From: Eudorina sp. 2006-703-Eu-15
Lineage: Eukaryota > Chlorophyta > Chlorophyceae > Chlamydomonadales > Volvocaceae
Direction: 5' to 3'
Length of the DNA: 64,000 bases
NCBI GenBank assembly: GCA_003117195.1
Contig: BDSI01000207.1
Location: 62,001-126,000, forward strand
Part shown: positions 58,005 to 64,000 of the stretch, piece after piece
How positions within the stretch are numbered: position 1 is the first letter of the stretch
Layout of the letters: each line of letters begins with the position of its first letter
The notes under the pieces: model-generated
What the model saw: the letters and a program-made list of their open reading frames with translations, nothing else
Told to the model about the DNA's origin: nothing
Databases searched by the model: none
Position numbers and translations under genes: made by a program

Positions 58005-59245
58005 TCTGATGTATTAAATCAAGAGCGCGACGTACATGTGGCACGAGGGCGGCGGCGCGGTGCGCGCGTGCGTGCGATAGATGGAGAGCGATCCAGCGAG
58101 TACGCCGGTGTTACTTTGAGACGGAGACCTGCGGATGACGAGTGAGGGAGCGAACCACATGAGGAGAATTCTTTAGATGGAAATAATTGAAGGATTCTAT
58201 GGTATCGGGTTGCGTGTTGTGCGCGGTTTGATGAGGTGCAAAAGCTGCGCAGGGCTGCATGCGCTCGCTCGCGGCCGCGGTTCCAGCAGCTGCCGCCGAT
58301 GCGAGGAGTTTCATGCGATTTGCTTGCCAGATCAAAGACTCACGTGGTCTGGTGTTTCTTGGTAAAGAGCGGGTCTTCGTCGGCAACTTGGGGGCTCTGG
58401 AGACGCTGGTCAGGTTTTTGTGTAGGTGTTATCAGTGAATATTATAAATCTCCTTGAAAGTATCGACAGCAGAAGAACAGAGGGAAGGGCCTGGTATAGT
58501 GCGCGAATAATTACGGTGTACGGATCGAGGCGCGGATCGTGTTCTGATGTCGGCTTAATAAGAGAAAAACTGATGAGGGTTGGATTTTTAAATTTGTGAG
58601 TATTGTGAGCGTTGTTTGGTAGGAGTGAGACGGAAGGTCCGGTTTCGTCAATCTGCTAATGCAGGTGCAAATGCATGGCCCGTCTGCAAGGTGTAACAAC
58701 GTCTGAACTGAGGAACAAATTCCTGAAGTCGCATGAACGTGTTCGTTAAAGATTTCGCGGGACGTCGTCGGACGGCACCGGAATCCGGCACCCGCTACAC
58801 GAAAGTTACGTTCTTTGACTTTGGCAGCGCCAGCTATAAAACGGCTATGCAAATTGATGGTAGTTTTTACAGGAGCACAAACCATGCACAAATGATCAAA
58901 ATGGCGAAATGGAGGCAATGCCGCGAATTCGCAATCCCTTGCGTTGAAAAGCGTTGATGTGATGGTGCGGAGTGGCAGCGTTGTACCGAGTGCGGGGGTA
59001 GGGGAAGGGGCAGCAAGGAAGGGGCGTCTCCGATCCGGTCAGTGGGAGCCGTTATGAGCCCCCGATGAAAGCGGGGCCCTGGGGATTCGAAGGTGACCGG
59101 CTTCATATCTGCACACCGGCCAAGGACCACAAAACCTTCCATCTGGCCATTCTCCACTCCACCCTCCTCCCTGGTCTATCCATTATCCCCCTGGTCATTC
59201 CACGCCCCCCCCCAGGCCAGTCCCCGCCTTGGCATCCCTAATATC

Positions 59246-59370
59246 TTGTTAATTAGAGCAGTCGCCCACTGCACCACGCCATTAGACACTCAGCGCTGTC
59301 GGGATTCGAACCCGTCACCCACCCGCTGGTGGGTGCTGCCGGAGAAACGCCACCTCGCCACGTCATCCCA
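59246..59370 (-). mobile_element. tRNA-derived SINE-like fragment
   Basis: On the minus strand an A-box-like TGGCGAGGTGG (59360-59350) is followed 37 nt later by a consensus B-box GGTTCGAATCC (59312-59302), the internal pol III promoter of tRNA genes. The flanks cannot form a tRNA acceptor stem, so this is not a functional tRNA. A tRNA-derived SINE or tRNA relic fits best. A second TGGCGTGGTGCAGTGG stretch follows at about 59280-59260. Confidence 0.5.
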
Positions 59371-59879
59371 ACATCCTACCTCACTGCTTGGCGACACGGG
59401 CTCAACATTTCAACTGGCCGTATCCTCGCCCCCACGGTTGGCCCGTCCACTCATCTCTGCCGCCCGAGCATCGGATGACACCGTAAAACACAAGAAAGGG
59501 AGGTTTCCGCTGCGGCGATTTGCCGTACACATGCCGTACGGTCGAGCGCTGGCGGCCCCTAGCCGCGCCCAGAGGCCCCCTAGCCGGGCTGGCCCACAGT
59601 GCAAGGGAGGTCCGCAGGGCCGGCCTGTTCACGCGCCCCTGCACCTCTCGCCAGCATGCACATGGGCACACACACGGCAAACTGAGGACGAAGAAACCCT
59701 AGGAACCGCCTCACCACACAGACCATCGCGCCAACACGTGTTACCCGCTGGACACACAGCAAACGGCCAGAAGAAGGAGAGCCACGCCCCGCGCCTCCGT
59801 CCCTGCACCTCACTAGCAATTCCTGCGCGAGCTGCAGGCTGGCCTTAACTCGCGGCACATTCACCCCGTCTACACTGCA

Positions 59880-62740
59880 TGCCAACAGCCACAGTCCGTG
59901 CAGCACCCATGCCCACCCCGGCCGGGGCAGCACGGCCACTACACACCGGCCCGCTGGCCGCCGCCACGAGCACCTCCGCTCTGCTCGCCACCGGTGTTCC
60001 GTGTGCCGCGCCCAGCGCCAGCGCCAGCACTGATCCTCATTGCCGCCCGCCGTACCAGCGACGTGTTATGACTACGCTGACCAATTGTCCGACCAGCAAT
60101 CCGACCAGCCGCAGCGACCGGGTGGGCCGACAACCACATCGCACACCTGCTGCTTGCCCTGCACCTACCTTGATGAAGTTGATAGTCCGATCGGCTGCAG
60201 CGGCCGCGGCGGAAGGCAGTCCAAAGCCGGGTCGAGTTCGGGTGACGGCGATGGCCGGGGATGCCGCCGGCACCGCCGTGCGCGGCGCCGCTGCCTGCGG
60301 TGGCGTGCCGCCTGAGGGCTGCCTCGTCCCGACCACCGCCTCTGAGGCCACGCAGGCGGCGCCGCCGCCGCCCTCATCTTCGTCCACCTCCAAATCCTGG
60401 CTCTCGCTGCCCACTCCGATGAAACCCACGGGTCCGCCCTGGCTGCCGTCCAGGGCCATGTACGTGCTGAGGCCCGTGCACCGCCGCCGGCGCTTGTACG
60501 ACGACGCGGCGGCGCCGTTGGCCCCGCCGGCGCCGCCGCCAGCATGGTGTTGGCGCCGGCGGAATGCAGAGTACTCAGTCTGCGAGTCGCAGAAGGCGCG
60601 CTTGCCGCCGCCTCTTCTGCCGCCGCCACCGCAGCCGCCGTTGCGTCTGAAAGGCGACCTGCCTGCAGTACGGCCTTGGCCTGACGGCACGCCCTTGGCA
60701 CCCGTCCCCGCTGGCGGCGGTGTCGCCGACGGTCCCGCGGCTCCTGTCTGCTGAGGCTTCTGACGGTCTGGCGGCACCTCCGGCTGAAGCTGGCTGTCAG
60801 GCAGCAAGAACACCCTGTCCCATCCGAGCTCGCCCACCGCCAGCTGCACGGCTTGCGGCAGCGCCAGCGGCGGCAGTCAGCCGGCGTCGCTGGGGCCACC
60901 GCCGGCCACGGCGGCGGCGGCGGCGCTGTCCGCTGCGCCGAGCAACAGCTGCTGCAGCCCGCCGCCAGCTGCCGCGCCGGCACTCGCGCGGCCTGGAGAC
61001 GGCGGCGGCGTCGCCGGGGCCCCCGAGACGGCCGCGGCGCCGCCGGCGGCGGCTGCCCTCGCGATGGCCAGCTGTTGCTGCCGCAGCCTCAGTCCCGTGC
61101 GATGCGACAGCGCTCTGCAGCAGGGGCATGCGGCCCGCCAGCAACGCCTCCCGCGCAAGGGCCGTGGCCTGAGACAACACTCTGACCCGCGAGCGGCGGC
61201 GCTGGGCCCCGGGGTGCGGCGCGCAGGCAGGCTGGTCGCGGCCGTCGGCGAAGACGCCGTCGCAGGCGTCGGCGGAGCCTCCGAGTTGGAGGCGGCGCCG
61301 CTGCCGTCCCGCGTGGCCGGCCGCGGCACCGGCACGGTGGTGCTGTTGGGTGCGTGCTGCTGCCCGCCTCTCCGTCGGAGGACTCGTCGGCGCCCGTCAG
61401 CTCCTCGGGCGCGGCCTCGGGCCCTCCTGCGCGCCAACGGAGCAGCGAACCGCCTGCATGCTTCAACCAACATGGTCGCACACACACACACGCTTGCGCG
61501 TGACGATGTTTTTCACAGCGGGGTGAGGACTCAGCATCCAGATTTGGCCTTGCGTGTCCTAGCTGACCAGACACATGCAAAGCAGGCCCTCCGACACTGG
61601 TGGCCACCTATCCATTTGTACGACAGCGCCCCACGCCCTACGCAATAAGCACACCGTGTCTGGACCTCCCCCACCACCATCCGCCGCACCCACACCCACA
61701 CACCACCCACATTCGCACCTGGTCGGCCGCGTAGCCCGCGATCTCCTCCACCGACTGGTGGTCGTACAGCAGCGTCGCCGGCAGCGCCAGCCCCAGCGCC
61801 CTCGACAGCCCCCGCCGCAGCTCCATGCCCGCCCGGCTGTCCACTAGCCATGAGTATCACACATCCAACCCCGCCGTCGTCCGCACCTGTCGCGCAGGAT
61901 TGTTGGATTGTCGGGATCGTGTACGGCGACAAGTGCAGCCAGCGGAAGATGAGCTGCGTCTGCGGGCGGGTAGGCCATGGGAAAGGTGATGGCGATGGTG
62001 ATGCCTGGCCACAGGGCGCTGCCGGGGTGGAGCAGCAGACAGCTGCAAGACTACGTCCATGACCCCAGCGACGTTTGGAGGTCACACCACATACCGTCAT
62101 GTCCCGTCCCGACAGTGGCGCTTTGCGCGGGGGTTCCTCATCCCGCGATCGCCCGGGGCCTCAGGCCTCAGGCAACCCAACCACCCATCTACCACCCAAA
62201 TGTGCCGCACCGGGCCCTGCCTCCGCGTCCGCTGCACCTCCCAGCCGCCTCGTGGAGCTGGGGTCCACCATCGCATCCGGTGAGGCTCCGGGTACGCCCA
62301 TTTTGGGCAGAGCCGCCGCCGCCGCCGCCAGCACCGCGCCCGCCTCGTCGGCTAACGGCGCGGCCGCAGGCGGCTCCAGTCGCCCGCCCGCCGGCTCCGC
62401 CCCCCGCGGCGACCGCCCCAGCCTCCGCGCCGCGGCCGTCCCTGTGCCACCTGTGCCGGGTCTGCGGTCTGCACCCGCGTCCCCCTCCTCCTCCTCGGGC
62501 GGTCCTGCTCCGTCCCCGGGCTAGGGCTGGGGCCTGCGGCAGTGGCCTCCGCGGTCTGCATCCGCGTCCACATCTTCCACACAGGAAGTGCTCACCCCGG
62601 GGATGAGGCCGCGGCTGTCCGGGCGCAGGTCGCCGGACGGAGGCCGCCAGTCGGGTCGGTCGGGCCCGCCCTCCACCAGATCAATGGCGCTGCACTGTCG
62701 GGCCGAGGGCGGCAGCCGTCCGGGGGTGAGGCCCATATGC
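59880..62740 (-). CDS. Fragment of a probable modular polyketide synthase (boundaries uncertain)
   Basis: The only recognisable domain is the acyl-carrier exon at 61843-61719. Around it the minus strand carries long Ala/Gly/Arg-rich open segments typical of linkers in giant algal type I PKS genes, and several pieces that read as protein (ALPQAVQLAVGELGWDRVF near 60840, LSQATALAREALLAGRMP near 61170, GLTPGRLPPSARQCSAIDLV near 62730, each with a nearby splice signal). They fall in different frames, so several introns must separate them and I could not close a model. No ketosynthase or acyltransferase motif was found in the window; they would lie outside it if the reading is right. A free-standing ACP or an NRPS-like protein cannot be excluded. 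Confidence 0.45.
61719..61843 (-). CDS. Acyl carrier protein (phosphopantetheine attachment) exon
   Basis: A 125-nt exon bounded by CTAG acceptor and GTGCGA donor encodes DSRAGMELRRGL, then ALGLALPATLLYDHQSVEE, then IAGYAADQ. This is the classic PKS ACP core: the Asp-Ser pair gives the Ser that carries phosphopantetheine, followed by the (S/A)xELR helix, LPATLLYDH and the end of helix 3. It enters in phase 1 and leaves in phase 0. The upstream exon with the first ACP helix was not identified. Confidence 0.75.
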
Positions 62741-63300
62741 GGTTCTTGCTCTTAGTGGCATAGGACCCACCATCGACCTAGAGACAGCCCGTTTGTCCCG
62801 CACAACCTGCCTTTTCCTGAACGGGAGTAGCTCTCTGAGGCGCCCCGCAGCAGGCCCCGGCCCCCCGCTCCGCTCTCCGCCAGCCGCCGCCAGGCTGCGG
62901 CACCCCCGCCAGGCTGCGGCACCCCCGCGCTGTCCTACCCAGCATTGCACTCGTCGTCCCAGACCCAGCCACTCACCCGAGACCCGCCCCACACAGGTCC
63001 CCTTCACCAGGCGCACCTGTTGGGCCCGGCACTGCTGCTGCTGCTGCCCGGGGGACCAAGGTTGGCCGCGAACCCGCCCGCCCCACGCTCCACTGCCGCC
63101 CGCGGAGAGGTGATGCAGTCCACCACCTCCCTCCGGCTGCCCGCTCAGCAGGCTGTGGGCCCGCCGCTGCACCCGCTGCCGTCCCTGCCGTCGCCGCTGC
63201 TCGCCCCGAGGCGCAAGGGCCGCCCTGACGCGCCGCTGGGAGCGCTCCTGTGCCCGCGGCCCCTTGCTGAGAGGAGGGACGAGGCAGGAGGAGGTCGCAG

Positions 63301-64000
63301 ATGATGGCGGCCCCGCCTGCGCCAATTCGCAAGCAGTACGGTCTCTCTGTGCCCGCCCCCCGCCAGGCTGTGGAATCGTGGCGGGGGTGGTGACGGCCCA
63401 GCAACAGCAGGCGACGAAGCGCACCCCCATATGGCCGCCGCACAGCCTTCCCGCTGCTTGCGAATTAATTCCCCCGACACCTTTACATGATGGCGGCCCC
63501 GCCTGCGTCAATTCGCAAGCAGTACGGTCTCTCTGTGCCCCCCCGCCAGGCTGTGGAATCGTGGCGGGGGTGGTGACGGCCCAGCAACAGCAGGCGACGA
63601 AGCGCACCCCCATATGGCCGCCGCACAGCCTTCCCGCTGCTTGCGAATTAATTCCCCCGACACCTTTACATGATGGCGGCCCCGCCTGCGTCAATTCGCA
63701 AGCAGTACGGTCTCTCTGTGCCCCCCCGCCAGGCTGTGGAATCGTGGCGGGGGTGGTGACGGCCCAGCAACAGCAGGCGACGAAGCGCACCCCCATATGG
63801 CCGCCGCACAGCCTTCCCGCTGCTTGCGACTTCATTCGCCCGACACCTTTACATGATGGCGGCCCCGCCTGCGTCAATTCGCAAGCAGTACGGTCTCTCT
63901 GTGCCCCCCCCCCCGCCAGGCTGTGGAATCGTTGCGGGGGTGGTGACGGCCCAGCAACAGCAGGCGACGAAGCGCACCCCCATATGGCCGCCGCACAGCC
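63301..64000. repeat. 183-bp tandem satellite, 3.8 copies, running off the window
   Basis: Copies start at 63301, 63487, 63670 and 63853 (ATGATGGCGGCCCCGCCTGC). The spacings are 186, 183 and 183 bp, all multiples of three. Copies are nearly identical apart from C-run length. The minus strand stays open through the array and on to 62681, giving a 61-residue repeat with QAAGRLCGGHMGVRF and ACCCWAVTTPATIPQPGG. It may be non-coding satellite or a repeat exon of a gene continuing to the right. Confidence 0.95.

Larger units (their letters stand above)
53570..59870. other. Intergenic, repeat-rich region between UGGT and the PKS-like gene
   Basis: No convincing gene. Features seen are degenerate tandem CTCCACGAGCCTTTC-type units at about 54780-54900, lower GC around 55.0-58.9 kb, an AT-simple tract (AATAATAATAACAATATA) near 56510, palindromes, a 21-bp tandem pair and a SINE-like piece listed separately. 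A minus-strand open segment near 54424-54771 has no recognisable domain. Confidence 0.5.

Overview
This is nuclear DNA from a chlamydomonadalean (volvocine-type) green alga. The grounds are a high-GC sequence, genes cut into many short exons with GT-AG introns, CAG/CTG, CA/TG and G-rich simple repeats inside introns, Ala/Gly/Pro/Gln-rich insertions in conserved domains, and gene families typical of these algae. The species cannot be named from sequence alone. Gene models were built by eye: each exon was chosen by a splice pair, by intron phase that closes the reading frame, and by agreement with a protein family.

Layout. (1) About 0.5-5.1 kb, minus strand: part of a sensor-type protein that is a paralogue of the kinase at 19-30 kb; it runs out of the window on the left before any kinase domain. 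(2) 5.2-9.2 kb: no convincing gene, partly AT-richer. (3) 9.24-11.06 kb: a non-autonomous DNA transposon with ~170-bp terminal inverted repeats, an internal 42-bp minisatellite and a 33-bp-arm hairpin. (4) 11.29-15.80 kb, plus: a complete 8-exon secreted SGNH/GDSL-like hydrolase (529 aa). (5) 15.8-18.86 kb: intergenic, with an inverted-repeat element. (6) 18.86-30.39 kb, minus: a large Ser/Thr protein kinase, 19 exons traced, with a long N-terminal sensor region and a poly-Gln C-terminus. (7) 30.4-33.3 kb: AT-richer intergenic DNA ending in a ~500-bp foldback next to the next gene. (8) 33.35-53.57 kb, plus: a complete 42-exon UDP-glucose:glycoprotein glucosyltransferase (UGGT, 1787 aa), the ER folding sensor of the calnexin cycle. 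(9) 53.6-59.9 kb: intergenic and repeat-rich, with palindromes and a tRNA-derived SINE-like piece. (10) About 59.9-62.7 kb, minus: a fragment of a probable modular polyketide synthase, recognised from one acyl-carrier-protein exon. (11) 63.3-64.0 kb: a 183-bp tandem satellite whose period keeps codon phase.

The genes do not form a pathway. UGGT and the secreted hydrolase both use the secretory route; the two sensor proteins are an old duplication sharing intron positions and phases. The most unusual signal is a short dispersed sequence (core TGTCTACCAATTTCCTATA) found in six introns spread over all four main gene models, always in the sense orientation of its host gene and in several cases directly before the 3' splice site. 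This is the pattern expected of an introner-like or intron-adapted element.
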